64,000 nucleotides of DNA from Hamiltosporidium tvaerminnensis (taxonomy: Eukaryota > Microsporidia > Dubosqiidae), in assembly GCA_022605425.2 (NCBI GenBank), contig CM061247.1, positions 979,501 through 1,043,500 on the forward strand. Direction: 5' to 3'. Position 1 is the first letter of the stretch. Each line of letters begins with the position of its first letter. The notes under the pieces were generated by a model. It saw nothing but the letters and a program-made list of their open reading frames with translations. It ran no database searches and was not told where the DNA came from. This document shows positions 1 through 13,547 of this stretch, piece after piece. The translations under genes and the position numbers were made by a program.

Positions 1-686
1 TCTCCAATTTATAGCAACAAGCATAATATTTTAGTTGGCTATCATGGATTTTGAAGGGGTTTGTATTTGCATCTCCTGGGTGCAAGTCTTACAATTAGAA
101 TGTTCAATACCAAGGTTAAAGCTTTTAGACGTCAATTACCTACAACTTCAGCTTAGTCAACAATCTAGTTACATCAATCAAAAACCTTTTTTTACAGAAA
201 TATCACAATTTTCTAGACCTTCTCTCCTTTATATAAATTCACATGAAACCAGACGACATAATTTGGGTATCTTTGCAGCAAGATCCAAACAATAATAACA
301 AACCACCTTTATAGAATCATTACCATGCAGATAGTTTAAAATATGACGTACATCACACGTAGGATCTTGAAAATAAAATATATTAGTTAAATTGTATATT
401 AACTGTAAAAATATACTCCATTAACTTGCAAGAAAATAATTTTCGTTTCTGCTTTTATTTTTATGAATAAAAGATAGTTTGGTTGAAATTTCAATTATCT
501 ATAAAAATTTAACAACAAAAGATATTTTTATATCTCGAATTTTTTATATTACTAAAAATGCTAGTTTTAGATAATTATTTATTACAAACAAGGTAAATTG
601 ATATTTTTTTCGGTCTATATATAATATTAAGTTTTTCCTTTTTCGGAAACAAATTTATAACTCATAACTATAAATGTTTCTCTTAT
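1..686. other. AT-rich intergenic DNA, left edge
   Basis: No convincing gene. One open frame of 86 codons (35-295, +) starts with ATG, but it resembles no family I know and has no CCC promoter motif before it, so I do not call it. Confidence 0.5.
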
Positions 687-1472
687 ATGTTCAGAATAAT
701 GAAGACTTATTCTCAAGAAAAGAAAACTGAATATTTATTTAGAGTTCTAAAAGAACAAAGCCCGAAAAAACTTCCATTATGTGATATATTTTTAGATGCG
801 GTGGCATTCTTAATTTCATTCATTATAGAATTAGTAATTCTTAAAAAATTCTTGAATTTTTATTTTAAAAACGACAATAAAACGAAACAAAATTACTTTC
901 TTATAACATATGCGCTTCATTTTGTAAATTTAAATCTACAACTTCTTAAAAATGAAGAGATATCGACAAAATATAAACATTTTATCGCAAAATTGCTTAT
1001 TCTTTTAAAATTTATATTCCTAACATTAGTAACAGAAATATACTTTGATTATTATTTAATGGAATATCAATGTGTCTTTTCTTGGATTCTTACATCCATT
1101 TACTGTTTTGTCTCAATTTTGTTTTATTCAAAAGCTTGTATAATGCTTTTAAAATTTACTGTGTTTTCCGACGAAGTCTCAATGTTAAAGTTTATAAAAT
1201 ATTTAATTGTGCTATATTTATTTATTCTGATTGATTTGGTGGTTCGAACATTTTTTTCATCAGACCTGCAGGCTTTCTTTATTTGCAAGTTTTTTTCATT
1301 TTTTATAACATTGCCATTTATAATTTGCTACATTGAAAAACGTATCAATGGCAAAAGGTTTGTGTTTAACTTGCTTTATTATGTTTTTTTAATGATTCTG
1401 CTAGATCGTAATTTTATAAGTTTAATTTTTAAAATGGAAATGATGAATTCAAATGAATTATATAGAAAATAA
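687..1472 (+). CDS. Multispanning membrane protein, unknown function
   Basis: Uninterrupted ATG-started frame of 261 codons. The N-terminal ~30 residues are charged and probably cytosolic. Hydrophobic segments follow at about residues 34-53, 101-120, 129-148, 170-190, 196-214 and 226-242, giving six or so membrane spans separated by short Lys/Asn-rich loops. I recognise no family motif. A second in-frame ATG lies four codons in (699) and could be the true start. No CCC motif is visible upstream. The frame is far longer than chance stop spacing in this AT-rich DNA, which is the main reason for calling it. It stands alone, with no gene within 5 kb downstream. Confidence 0.6.
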   Translation: MFRIMKTYSQEKKTEYLFRVLKEQSPKKLPLCDIFLDAVAFLISFIIELVILKKFLNFYFKNDNKTKQNYFLITYALHFVNLNLQLLKNEEISTKYKHFIAKLLILLKFIFLTLVTEIYFDYYLMEYQCVFSWILTSIYCFVSILFYSKACIMLLKFTVFSDEVSMLKFIKYLIVLYLFILIDLVVRTFFSSDLQAFFICKFFSFFITLPFIICYIEKRINGKRFVFNLLYYVFLMILLDRNFISLIFKMEMMNSNELYRK

Positions 1473-3540
1473 CCGGTTGATATGTTATTAAATGTCGTAA
1501 TTCTATCGGTCCGTTTTATTTATAGGGATTTTTTTGAAATTTCTATTTTTTACAATGAAGAAGAATCATTAGAATAGAATTTGGGAAAAAAATATTTATT
1601 TTTTTTTAATAAAAATGTTTGCCAAATATTTTCGGATATTTTTTTTTGACAGTTATAAGTTTGCCATCAAAAATTAATTAAGTCAATAGACGAGTTATTT
1701 TTTTATAATTTTTCCTTTATAGATTTTAATTTACCAAGATTGTTTTAAATTGTTACCATATTGTTATTGTAAATTTCAACAATAGTAAATATTTTCTTCG
1801 TCAAAACGACTTTAATTTTTTTATAGGTCTTTTAGGTATTTACTACTTTTAAAGAGCCGATCGATGTATTGCTCTTTCTATTTTTAGCAACTTTTTGCTT
1901 TAATAAAAAGAGTTCAAATTCAAATTAAAGAGAAATCAATAATACATATAAAAGATACTATGAAATTAAAACATATTTGCCTAAAAGATTACTATAGATG
2001 TAAACCATTTTTTTATAGGTTTTTGTTACGATTCTTTGCATCCTTTGTTTTAAAAAAAAAAACTTTGTAAAAATATAACAATCAATCAAGAATATAGAAA
2101 GTAAAAATGGTAAAGAGAAGAATAGAAAAAGATGAAAAGCAAAAAAAAACAACCATAAATTGTATTTTTAGTGTACAAGAAGGTTTTAAGGATTGCTTCA
2201 TCCCTTTTATTAAAAATAAATCCTTAAAAATAGAGGCCCGATAGATTACAAGATTTAATAAAGACTTCTAAGATTATATATAGTGAATTGCAAAACTTTT
2301 GATATTTCTACTCTAAATAAAAATATTTAGTCCTTGAGTTATCTAGGGATTTTTAAGCACGTTATGACTCATTAAAAATTGGCGTTTTAATATACAAATG
2401 ATGTAAAATGTGCAGTTCGTAAAAAATAAATTTAAGATTTTTTCAATTATAACGCGATATTTTAACCTTACTTTTAAGACTCTTATGAAAAAAAGTATTT
2501 ATAATGCTTTTTTGTAAAATTTGGCTACCTTGTTTTTTTGAAAAAGGGACATAAGTTTGTTCGTAACTTGAACATTGATATTTTATATATTTATTAATTT
2601 TATTAGCTTATTAACAGTTAAATTGATTTTAATTGCGAATATTATATATCCTGTTTGATTTATTCATGTTGCTAGCTATTTGCTCAATAATATCTCGATT
2701 TATTATATACTATTTTATATTGCCTTTCTTAAACAGATTGAGTCAGGTTATCTTATCACATTGAGATTTTTCTCAATGTTATTTATAAGCTATGAAAATA
2801 TGTTTTTGTATACTTTTGTGGTTTAATCAACATTTATTTGAGACTCCAAATTTCGTATCACAATGTGTATGTCTTAAACTGTTATTGATATATATTTTCT
2901 ATATATTTAAAATTGTTTTGGTATATAAAGCTTTATAAAGTATATCCGGTTGTATTTAATTCTAATATTGTCTATCTTCGTTATCAAATAAAAGATTATC
3001 TCGACCTGATTTATAAATGTTACAGAAATAACTTGGTTAAAATGTAGTTTTTTTTTTTCGTTTTGCATCATTTGCAGTGAGTCTTAGGATGCATTTTGAT
3101 CTACTTACCATTAATAATTGATTTTTTAACCAAGATATATCAACATATTGATGGAAATTTAGTAATTTGTTTTTTTCTTGCGCAAGTTTTATCTTCGGAT
3201 TTTCCTTTAAAATTTTTCTTGAATAGAATGACACAAATTGGTTTTCTTTACATAAAATTATATGATTTAGATAAGGTATATGAAAACAAAAAACAGTTTT
3301 AATATACTTAGATTATAGTTTTGTTTCCAACGAATCGCCAAACTAATAAAAATTTAATATTAGTCAAGGACATGAACTTTCTTTAGGTTTCCTTAAAGCT
3401 GGTATCATTCTCTAATAAAACAAACTAATTGATATCATTTGACTAGATTCCACTTTTTTTGGCTTATCAGAATAAAACTCTAAAAACTTAATTACTATTT
3501 TGTGCGTTATATACTTAAAAATTTAATTTTTGGTTTTTTG
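1473..3540. other. Gene-free AT-rich stretch
   Basis: Only short frames are present. A pair of overlapping frames around 3037-3302 (65 codons minus, 68 codons plus) may be a coding relic. The minus frame is rich in charged residues like a real protein but starts with GTG and has no recognisable motif. Confidence 0.4.
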
Positions 3541-3544
3541 TTTT

Positions 3545-3640
3545 ATAGGTGGATGAAGATAACCGCTTAAAAACAGTCTGCTTGGTAATGAGTATATCAA
3601 ATTGAAGTAGAGATGATTGTTGACATTCTTTAGGAAAAAA
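3545..3640 (+). repeat. Truncated copy (C) of the ~0.7 kb dispersed repeat
   Basis: The segment with 'ggtggatgaagataacc', then 'gtctgcttggtaatgagta', matches the head of the repeat copy at 32888 ('gtggagggaggataacc', then 'ttctgcttggcaatgagtg'). Only the first ~80-100 bp are recognisable, so this is a 3'-truncated or decayed copy in the same orientation as the 32888 copy. Confidence 0.55.
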
Positions 3641-4762
3641 TATCACACAATCTGATGGTTTATTCCCATAATCTCAATTATAACAGATTATAAGAAAAAA
3701 TGAAAAAATACAACAGATTTTTCAAAACCAATGACCTGACGTTGAAATTAAATCATAATACACAATATAAATTTATGTGGTCTTGGGAGGAAATAGAAGA
3801 ATCTTTAATGTTCAATGACTCGACTTCTTGAACTAGCTTTGCGTAAAAGAAGAATGGACCTAGAAAATGTTAATATATAGCTGCTACAAAGTACTCTTGA
3901 ATTTATTATGTCAATTTTAAAATATCAAAAGAGGAGATAAGTAAAGTATGTAGTTAAGTAGGTTTTCAAGTTGGTCTTATAAATTGGTGAAATCGCATTT
4001 TAAAATAGGTAGCTAATTAAGTGAAATTTTGTTCTTTATTTTACAAATAATAAGAATTTTATCAATGTAAAATTGTTTTTTTTGTCGTTTTACACCTATA
4101 ATATTTACGCTTTCGGGGTAAATGTTTTCGCGTTATTTTCGATATAATTTAAAAAAACGCAATATAATATGTTCTTCGTGCAGATCCACTCCACAAAAGA
4201 ACTAATCTAGCGTATTTGAAACGCAAAATGTGTTATTTATGGCCCTTCGATATTTCCCGCCATTTTTCACCAATATTTTACTCAACTCATGCTTAAACTT
4301 CACATAAATCGACCATCTCAAGCAGAAAAACACTATATGATAAAATTTATATGAATTAGTACAGATATGATTGCATTATATATTTTCTTTGAATAAATTG
4401 GATTTGCAAAATTTTCATAGCTCTTGGTATAAATTTCTCTTTTAATTGCATAAAAAACACAACATAAATTTTAGTTTCTATATTTTATTTCCGAAAATAA
4501 TTGAAATTAGTTAACTAAAAAAGGCTGCGATTCTTCTAAAACAAATTGTCATGTTGGTTTTTTTATAAGAATTCTAAGCTTTTGAGTTTTATGCTCATCT
4601 ATGAAATATTAATTTTTAGGATCTTTCTATAATTTAATATTATATTTTCATAAGTTTTAAGAAAGACATGAACCTAATTTAATTTATAAAATCTTCCTAT
4701 AAGAAATTTAAAAATTTCTATTCGCTTTAAGCACCGAAATTTGTTTCTAGTTTAGTGAAAAT
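3641..4762. other. Gene-free AT-rich stretch
   Basis: I see no frame or repeat here that I can support. Confidence 0.4.
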
Positions 4763-5481
4763 ATCACATCTTTTGAAACAGCGACAAGTGATACATTTGT
4801 TTTCATTACATAAAAGCAGTTCTAGGTTTAACATGAATAACTGCTACCCCAACACTCTATCGGTACCTCTGGAGATACATACGTTTCAAAGCCCTTCATC
4901 TACCAGAAGTGTAGAACCTAATTAATAAACGAGGTAGTTCCCTGTGTTCTTTAATATCTGTTGCATGAAATGTATTCTAAGGCCGATGCCAAACCTGGGT
5001 TCCATCAAGATTATAGCAGAATTTCCACTTAGTCTACACTTTCCGAACCCCATAAACTTCTAGCTAACATATATTTCAGTGACTTATATGGTGTCTAATT
5101 AGACAGTGCAATGTCATACCAACAAGTATAACCTGCTACTTAGCGCACCCGGGCTTGAAGAGTTGTATTTTTATATCATCTAGGCCCCAAGTCTTCTAAT
5201 CCGAAGATGGCAAGGTTAGATTTATATGCTTTTCCATGGCAATTATATACAAGTTCAGCCGCACTTTGCAATCTAGTTAAATAAAAAACTACAAATTAAT
5301 TTGTAGAAAATATTTCGCATATCGTAGACTTTCTCCTCCTTATACAAACTCCATGAAAAAACCAAAGATACAATGTGGATTTATTTATTCCTACCAAAAA
5401 TCCAAAAAATAATTTCATTTATAAATTTTGAATACTAATTGCCAAGCAAATGTTTTTATGTGTAACTATCCTCCCTCCACT
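4763..5481 (-). repeat. Dispersed ~0.7 kb repeat, copy A
   Basis: About 720 bp that, read on the minus strand, aligns along its whole length with 32888-33605 read on the plus strand. Shared landmarks in the same order are the head 'gtggagggaggata', the palindrome at 5289-5306 (ctacaaattaatttgtag), 'gtagcaggttatac', 'tgacattgcactgtct', 'tagctagaagttta', 'gtgttggggtagcagt' and the tail 'agatgtgata'. It is visibly richer in GC than its surroundings. No intact frame is shared by both copies, so it looks like a non-autonomous or non-coding mobile repeat (solo LTR, SINE-like element or fragment of a larger element); the class is unknown. Confidence 0.75.
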
Positions 5482-6885
5482 TTAACATTTAAATTTAATA
5501 AATATATTTTTTAACCATAAAAACATTATTATAACTTATTCTAAAAATTCAAATAAAATAGTATTTTTAGCCTATAAAAAAGTAAAATTTATTCCGATTT
5601 CTACTATAAAAATTCATTTACTTCAATTAATCATATTTTTTAGTTAATTCATCAAATTTCAAATCTCTTAATCTATTGTACCACCTCCCTGCAGAAATTT
5701 TCAGATAAAAAAATTATTCTGCAAGTTCATTTTGTATGCTACTTTATGAAATCTAAAAAATTATTTAAATCTTGTTTTACTTTGTATTTAATTAAAAAAA
5801 TGAAGGTTTTTGCAGCTCTATGATTCTGATGGATCTAGAAGTAAAAAAATAAGCCACAATTTTTCATAAAATAGCTTATGATCTTTGAATCTTATTTGAA
5901 ATAAATCCCTACCTCAATACTCACAATTCGCACCTAAGATTTTTATAACCACTGTCACATTTATTTCTTATTCAGATGTAATAGTTACCTGAAAATGTTA
6001 CTTCATTTTTTTTCCCTTCAAATATTCGCTTCTTATAACTTTTCAGTCGAATTATTTTTTTGAAATGTTTTATGCCATCACTCTTCCAAACTATTTTACC
6101 TGATATATTACTAGAACTTAATTTTTATTTATTCTTCAATAATTATTTCTTTAAAATATAAAAAACTTCTATAAAAGTATAACTTTGATTATTTTGTTGT
6201 ACTCTACTGTCTTGGTTGATTTTTTTTACTGAATTAATGGTTTGAAATTTTCAATGTAATAAAATGATGTGTCAAATAAAGAATGAGCAAAATAAAGAGG
6301 TGATTAAAATATAATGAACAACAAGAAATATTCCATTCTAGCAATAAACTGACAGGCTAAAGTACAAAAAATATTTTTACCATAAAAAACCATGAGATTA
6401 GTGTCAAAATCAACAAAACATACAAATTTAGAATGAAAAATATCTCAATTTGTGATTTATTTATTAAAAAAATAAGTAAAAGCATTTCTGTAGAATATAA
6501 TATTTATACATTCGTTTATACTATATTCTAATTAAATTTGTAATATAATAATATATACTTCTTCTGAAGCTATTTGAATCTATAAAAATTTATATTAGAA
6601 TATATTTATTATATCTAGAAAAATTAGATTCTGCTAAAGTTTATAGTCTTTATAAAATTATTCGTAGAATCTTTGAGGTATATTTTTTAAAAAATATATT
6701 AGTTCATTGTTAAATTGTTTCATTTTAGTTCTTAAATTAGAAAAAATAAATTAATCTTGAAATTAGTCAAAATATCAAACTATTTTCAAAATAAAGAAAT
6801 TTTTAATGTATCAACTACAAAAGAAAGAAAAACAAAAATTATTATTAAAATATTGTTTATAATTAATTTGTATATTTTTTAAGAT
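5482..6885. other. Gene-free AT-rich stretch
   Basis: No supportable gene. It ends with the upstream region of the nuclease gene. Confidence 0.4.
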
Positions 6886-6888
6886 CCC
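6886..6888 (+). promoter_or_regulatory. CCC motif before the nuclease start codon
   Basis: 'gatccctaat' lies immediately before the ATG at 6893, with CCC four bases away. CCC-type motifs just upstream of the start codon are a known microsporidian promoter signature. It supports this ATG as the start and implies a very short 5' leader. Confidence 0.6.
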
Positions 6889-6892
6889 TAAT

Positions 6893-7561
6893 ATGGCATT
6901 GGAACCTTTATTTAAAAAATTGTGGGAAATAATATATGAGCACAGGGCAAAATTGATTATAGGAATATCTATATTGGTTATTGTAGCTATATACATTTAT
7001 AAAATAACTAAAAGGATAGAAAAAATAGAGGATTTACCGAGAAATTCTAAAGGAAAGGTACTTCACGGATTGGTTACGTATGTATGTGATGGGGATGGAT
7101 TTAAGATGTTTCATATTCCTTGGTTTAGGAGCGGTAAAATAACAGGAAAACTTAAAACTCTAAGTATAAGAATTTCTTCAATAGATGCGCCAGAAATTGG
7201 TAAGTTTGGGAATCCCGATCAACCATTTTCACAGGAGGCTAAAAAATTTTTAAGCGACCTGATCTTAGAAAAAAATGTCAAAATCAAAATTTTAGGAATC
7301 GACAGATATTCTAGAATTTTGGCTACTGTTTATTACGGACCTTTTTATAATCGTAAAAATGTATCACTTGAACTAATTAAAAAAGGTTTTGCATGCATAT
7401 ATAGAGGAAGTGATGCTATCTATGATAAACATAAAGATAGACTTTTTAAAGCAGAAGAACAAGCCAAGAAAAACAAAGTAGGAATGTGGAAAAGCAAAAA
7501 TCTGGTTTTGCCTTCTGTATACAAACAGAATCTAAAAAAACTTGCGAGTGGAAGTTCCTAA
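6893..7561 (+). CDS. Membrane-anchored staphylococcal-nuclease-like endonuclease (LCL3-like)
   Basis: 222 codons. Residues 21-37 form one N-terminal membrane span, followed by a thermonuclease (SNase) domain at about residues 55-200. Signature residues are visible: DGDGF (66-70) for the Ca2+-binding Asp; R93, D98 and E101 in 'RISSIDAPE' for catalytic Arg, Asp and Glu; R141 in 'DRYSRILA' for the second catalytic Arg; and the closing 'VGMWKS'. Architecture and length resemble fungal LCL3 proteins, membrane-tethered SNase proteins usually of 220-280 residues. The expected activity is Ca2+-dependent phosphodiester cleavage of DNA or RNA, with the domain on one face of an organelle or ER membrane; location and substrate are inferred. 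The start is set by the CCC motif directly upstream. All catalytic positions look intact. Confidence 0.85.
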   Translation: MALEPLFKKLWEIIYEHRAKLIIGISILVIVAIYIYKITKRIEKIEDLPRNSKGKVLHGLVTYVCDGDGFKMFHIPWFRSGKITGKLKTLSIRISSIDAPEIGKFGNPDQPFSQEAKKFLSDLILEKNVKIKILGIDRYSRILATVYYGPFYNRKNVSLELIKKGFACIYRGSDAIYDKHKDRLFKAEEQAKKNKVGMWKSKNLVLPSVYKQNLKKLASGSS

Positions 7562-9100
7562 ATAAAAAATAATTGAAAAATATTTGACTCTTTCATTTTA
7601 AAAGGTAAATTTTTAATGAAAATTTTATTTCTCTTTCGTCTTACTTTTTAAATCTGAATTTTTACGAAATACATGTATAATCCGAGCTTAATTTTAATTT
7701 ACTCATTAATTCATACAAATAAAATCTAATCGATAAAAAAAATGTAAAAGTAATTAAATGGAAAAAATTATATAGAATTACAAATATATCTAGCCTCATA
7801 ATTTAGATATAGTTTACAGTATTATTTTTGTAAGTAATTATTTTTAAAAGTTACAGTGGTGGTTGCGATTCAAGTCATTGAAATTCTAGATTTAGAAAAC
7901 ATTTTGGCCTGTTATATATTTCTTCTCATAACTTATACCATTGTTTTTATCTTAAAGCTTGGCTCTATATTTGTATTCATCCTTATATTCTCCAACAAAA
8001 ATTTCCATCTAAATACACTCTATGATATTTTTTTTGTTGTTAATCGTATAATAACATGTTTGTTTTTCTTAATTTCACTAAAAAAAGATATTAGGCGTTC
8101 AGCATCGTTTTTTTTTAAACAAAAACTATTTATTCTTTTGTTTTACTTTCTTTATTTAATCTAGAATAAATTCATTTTCGTTCATCGACATAGATCGCTT
8201 AAACTTATGTTTTAACGTTATTTTGCAATGTGTAAACCTTACATATAAGCGTAGTTTCAGCCTTTTAAGATACTTCTGCAATATTTATCAGAATACCGTT
8301 CGGATTTGAACATGGGGAATGGTTTTCATATTGATTTTATTAGTAAAACTAAGCTCATCTGCAAATGTTTCATTTTTTTATTTGGTTTCGGTTTCGGCTG
8401 TTTAATCCAATATTAAAAAGAATTCTGATTTCAATAAAAGTTATCTTGTTATAGCTCTCCTCCAAGGAAATATATCTTGCTTATTATTCCGAATATTTAT
8501 ATCAGTATTTATTCATGTGTATTATCTTATTTTCCCATTTTAATTAAAAAGTTTATGATCTATGAGGTTTCTAATTCTCGTTATAGACCTAAATAAATAT
8601 CTATTCAAAATAAACATGTATATATGTTCCATGATTTCATCAAACTGTATGGTATTGCCATAAACTTCTTCTTTCTCTTATGTTCGCATAATTATTAACT
8701 GATTTTATAGACTAGTTTCAGTATTGACACTTTCTTGCAATTTAGGAAAATAAATTTCTATTATTAATGTCGCAGAAACGGTTATTTCCTATAAACCCAC
8801 TTTTTTTGCAATCTTGAAATTTCAATAACATAATTCCAACTCTTTTCTTCTAGTACTATAACTCTAAAAGTTATTTAATTTTTATATTTTGTTGTATGAT
8901 TTTACAAGTCCAACCTATTCTAAGTTATTTTATTTAATTCTTCGTTTATATATTATTTAATTTTGAGTAATGGTTTTTTTTCGCAAGATGAATGTTGAGA
9001 GTTTCAAAATAAAAGATTCTTGCTAGTCAAATTGAAATATCTTTATATTGTTGTTAAATATTTTATAACATGAGGAAGTATGTAAACAAATTAAATACTA
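7562..9100. other. AT-rich intergenic DNA with one doubtful hydrophobic frame
   Basis: A 102-codon, very hydrophobic frame lies at 7856-8164 (+), but it begins with GTG, has no internal ATG near its start and lacks a CCC motif. It may be a decayed membrane-protein gene or chance. Nothing else is supportable. Confidence 0.35.
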
Positions 9101-9104
9101 ACAT

Positions 9105-9697
<593 letters not shown>

Positions 9698-11799
9698 GTT
9701 GTTAAGAAGTTTCTAGCTCTACTAATAAATCAATTTTAAGTTTCATGTTATTGCTTAAAAAAGTTACATATTTAACAAGGTAAGTTTTGGTTTTCGACGC
9801 ATCAATTATTTGCATTATCTATTGACTAGATGTGTTTTTTTACTTCTATCTACTATACCAAAGATATTTTATATGGTTTCATAGTCAGCGCGTCTACCGG
9901 AATCAGTTATTTTATTGTTTTCTCGCTTTAAATAATTCAAACTTCTAATCTAATAGCAGCTACCTATATCTTTTTAAAAAAACATATTTTTCCATGCTTT
10001 TCATTTTCAGATGGTAAATTTCTCCAATGGAAGTAATTACCCTGTTTTCAGACCTGCATTTGGAATTTTTTTCGGAATAAAATAACTGCACTCTCAATAG
10101 AAAGTTTTAACTTTGTGCTTACCTTTTAAAAATAAATTTTGCCTGATATTAATATGATGGAATTATAAAATGATATCGATTCAGGCGGCTCTTGCGTGAG
10201 GGAGCTAAGTGACGACACAAGAATAGAGATCGAGCAAAAAAAGACGAGAAAATTGAGTAGCTGATACAATTTTAAATTAGAATCCCTATACAAGACCATA
10301 TTGTGTTATTTAAACATTTATGACAATAAACATACAATTTCATCGTGATTCGCCACATAACCAAAGCGAGCTTCTTCAAATAAAAAAATCAATCGCCGTC
10401 GGAAAAGCTTAGATACACAATTGACACTTTGAAAGTTTTTTTACCTACATAAATCTTATGTTTTTCAATTAAAATTTAAAAACTATCTTCTTGCATTGAA
10501 TTTTTCGACTTATGTTTTAATTGAATTTTGAATAATTTACTTTGGGCTTCTCTTTCCATACGTAAAGACTTTCACCTGTTCAGCACTTTTCGAGGTAATT
10601 TTATAGAGAAGAAATTAAAATTTTGCAGTTTACGTTTTTTCCTGTATGCATCTTTACATTTTTTATTATATTGCCAAACCATATCTGAGCAGATTTCATG
10701 ATATAAGCTACATTCGATATTCTTCAAAGTACATTTGAATCTGTTATTATGCAAAAACTCGATTAATAAGGTTCAAAAGTAAATGTTAAGCCTTTTAAAT
10801 GAAAACAGCCGAAAGGCCCTTAAATATCGGCCTTTTTACTTGATTAATTCTTGAATTTTCCATAATTACTTCTAAAAGATATACATAAAGTTTATTATTA
10901 AACATAGGCATGATTCGGTGAGACAGATATTGATTCTATGCCACTTAGCATTCCATTTTACGATATTTCTTTTTAAATTTCTATTTGTTAGGTTTGTACT
11001 GCATCAAGCAGAATATATAATAAAATTTCTGATTGAACTGATCTTGACTCTCTGCTTACTTCTGTCTAAGAATTCTTTTACATCTCTTTTCCAGATCAAG
11101 AATTCTAGATCGGCCGTGATAGAATTTTTTTTAAGGAATCAGATATTGTCTAAAGTAACCTTGGTCGTTCTCTCCAAACAAGGTTGAACAGCAGCGAGTA
11201 TTCATTCATGCTATGAACACCAAAAGAACTCTTATTTGGTTTATGGTTGTGTATTTAGAGAAAATACTCTTATAACCTTACAATTTCGTGTGTATTCCGG
11301 GTTCGACTTTTGGTTGATTTCTTGGTTGAGCTGAGATGAATAATATAAATTTCAAAACTAGACGTTGCTCATCCTTTATATCGATTTTAATCGTACGATT
11401 AGATTATTTAACGCCATCTATAATTTTTATTTTTTATTTTACCGCCAGCTTTTTTTTTAAATTCCTTTCATAAAGCTTAAAATAATAGTAATTTCTCTAT
11501 AAATAATCTAGATTCATAAAATGTACAAAAAAAATTTGCTTTGGTTCAAAAATTAAATTATTTTCATTTGAAAAAATGCTTCTATATAAACATGATAAGA
11601 GTTACAGCTTGTATACCATTAAAAGATATACTAAGTTTTTAAATCAAGAAAAGTGATCGATCATTTCAAAAAAAATGATTGAGAAAATAAAATGACACAT
11701 TGTTCTTGATTTTACTAAAAAAATAAAAAAACATGAAATAGTTTCATTCCAATGTATCATGTCAGTGTATTTATGAAATTAAGATCTATAAAACAGAAA
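9698..11799. other. Intergenic DNA with possible coding relics
   Basis: No intact gene. A minus-strand frame at 10572-10754 (60 codons, Cys/Lys/Arg-rich) and a stretch near 10340-10400 read protein-like but are too short and broken to identify; decayed transposase or polyprotein remnants are possible. An 89-codon frame at 10918-11187 (+) starts with GTG and is not called. Confidence 0.3.
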
Positions 11800-13547
11800 A
11801 ATATATTCTCGAATAGTATTTATTTTAGGAACAACTCTATTTAGAGTATTCGTTAAGTTTTTAAAATATTTTTTGTTGATTACAATTAAAATAGTTTTTA
11901 AGTTAACTGGTTTTTTTAAGCAGCGATTTAAAAGAAAGCTTGAATTGATTTTCCGATAAGCGTAGTTGCAAAAATAAAAGATTTTTTAGAATATCCTAAT
12001 TTTTACTTTTACTTAACTCATTTTTTTCACAACAATCTAAAATAATTTTCATCCCATTAACATCATTTTTTTAATTATTCTGGTATTCTATAATTCCGTA
12101 AAGAAATTAATAAACTTTTATATTATTCTGAATCAAAGTAATAATAAAATTATTTTCTAAAAAAAATATCTAAAAAAGGTTTTTTCTAAAAACTCAGAAT
12201 AAACAGTTTGATTTGAGACATACTTAAATAAAAACTCTTTTGTCCAAATTATATCATTATTTTTAAAATCCATAAAAAATATGCTGTGTAAAACAATTTT
12301 TAAAAGAATAGTATAAAATATATCATTTTTTTCTGACCTGTTGATATTAGCTATTTTATTAAAAAATATCAGATTGCTAATGAAAATGTAGAGGTATCTT
12401 TTATTATCAAAAGAGCTAAATCCTTACAGCATTTTGTAAAAGATAAACCAAACTTTCTTGGTCTCTGTATGAAAATTTAAATCTAGAGTATTTTAATTTC
12501 CATAGTTAATGGATAAATTTCAAAAATACGTTGTAAAAATTTTAAATACAAAGCTAACATATAAAATATGTGATTGTTTCATTTCAAAATATCTAAGCTG
12601 ATAAAAATACAAGAAAAATGCAATCTCACTGAAAAAAAATATTGAATATAATTTGTAGTAGTTTTATCGAAAAACTTTAAATTAAACTCTTTAAAAAACA
12701 AAATTTTATCAATCTCGGTTTTCGAAATATTTTCTTCGTATCGATGGACTTTGTCTGCAAACGACAAGTATTCAATCAGATTGTTTTTATTAACATTTCC
12801 TGCATTTTCTAAAGAATATATATTTTCTTTGAATTCTTTTTTAAATTTGTATTTATCCTGAAATTTAGAATTCTTTCGATGTTTGTTATATTAGAATTAG
12901 AGTAATTTTTTTTTTGATATGCAATCCAAAGGTGAAGTACGTTCAATTGCAGATTTATTAGCATAGTCTGTGTAAGAAAGAGTAAAATTTCTTTTGCGAT
13001 GTGAACTGTTTATTGGAGGCTCTGAACCGCCTGCTTGATCACCTTGCTCGGGAACAGAATTATCAAGGATATTCACAAAACGATCCACAAAATCTTCATT
13101 TAAACATTGAGAGAATATTTTTACCTTTTTAATTGTGTTTTGTCTTGGTTTTATGGTTAAAAACCCCGATACGCAAAAATCTGATGCATTATGCACAAAA
13201 TCAATATTGCATAGATTTGAACAAACAGAATTTTCTGTTTCGTGGTTTCTCAAGGAACTATTACTATAAGCCTTTTTCATATCTACATTTTCTGAAATCA
13301 TTTCTGTTACAGATAAATCAGAAACAGATTCAGAACAATCTAATTCCTGATATAAATTATAATCATTTAAATCATCAAACAACAGAACGTTCATAAATTG
13401 AATTTCACCATCAATTTCTTCATTCTGACTGTTAATTATGTTTCCAGTGATATCTTGACTTTCAAAATTATCATTGAGCATTGTTTTTATCGGTTCATTG
13501 GGAATAGATGTAAACAAAATCTGACTACTACATGAAGCATTATCCAT
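11800..13547 (-). pseudogene. Decayed gene of unknown function
   Basis: An ATG-started, 216-codon, acidic/Ser/Asn-rich frame (13547 down to 12897) ends in a run of ten A (12906-12915) followed by Leu-Leu-stop. In the same frame, after two nearby TAA codons, reading resumes and stays protein-like from about 12888 to 12579 (~100 codons), passes a TGA, continues ~30 codons to a TAG, and then shifts frame. Further protein-like stretches in shifted frames run to about 12150 and, with more stops, to about 11800. Together this looks like a gene of some 500-580 codons decaying by stops and frameshifts. No family motif is recognised. The 216-codon part alone could still be a real gene; no CCC motif lies upstream. 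Confidence 0.5.

Noticed and set aside
35-295. 86-codon ATG frame at the left edge
   Set aside because: No motif, no CCC signal, short for this base composition; nothing supports expression.
7856-8164. 102-codon hydrophobic frame
   Set aside because: Starts with GTG and has no nearby ATG; hydrophobic frames arise easily in T-rich DNA.
11298-11312. 'gggttcgac' as a tRNA T-loop
   Set aside because: No matching stem on the 3' side and no acceptor strand.
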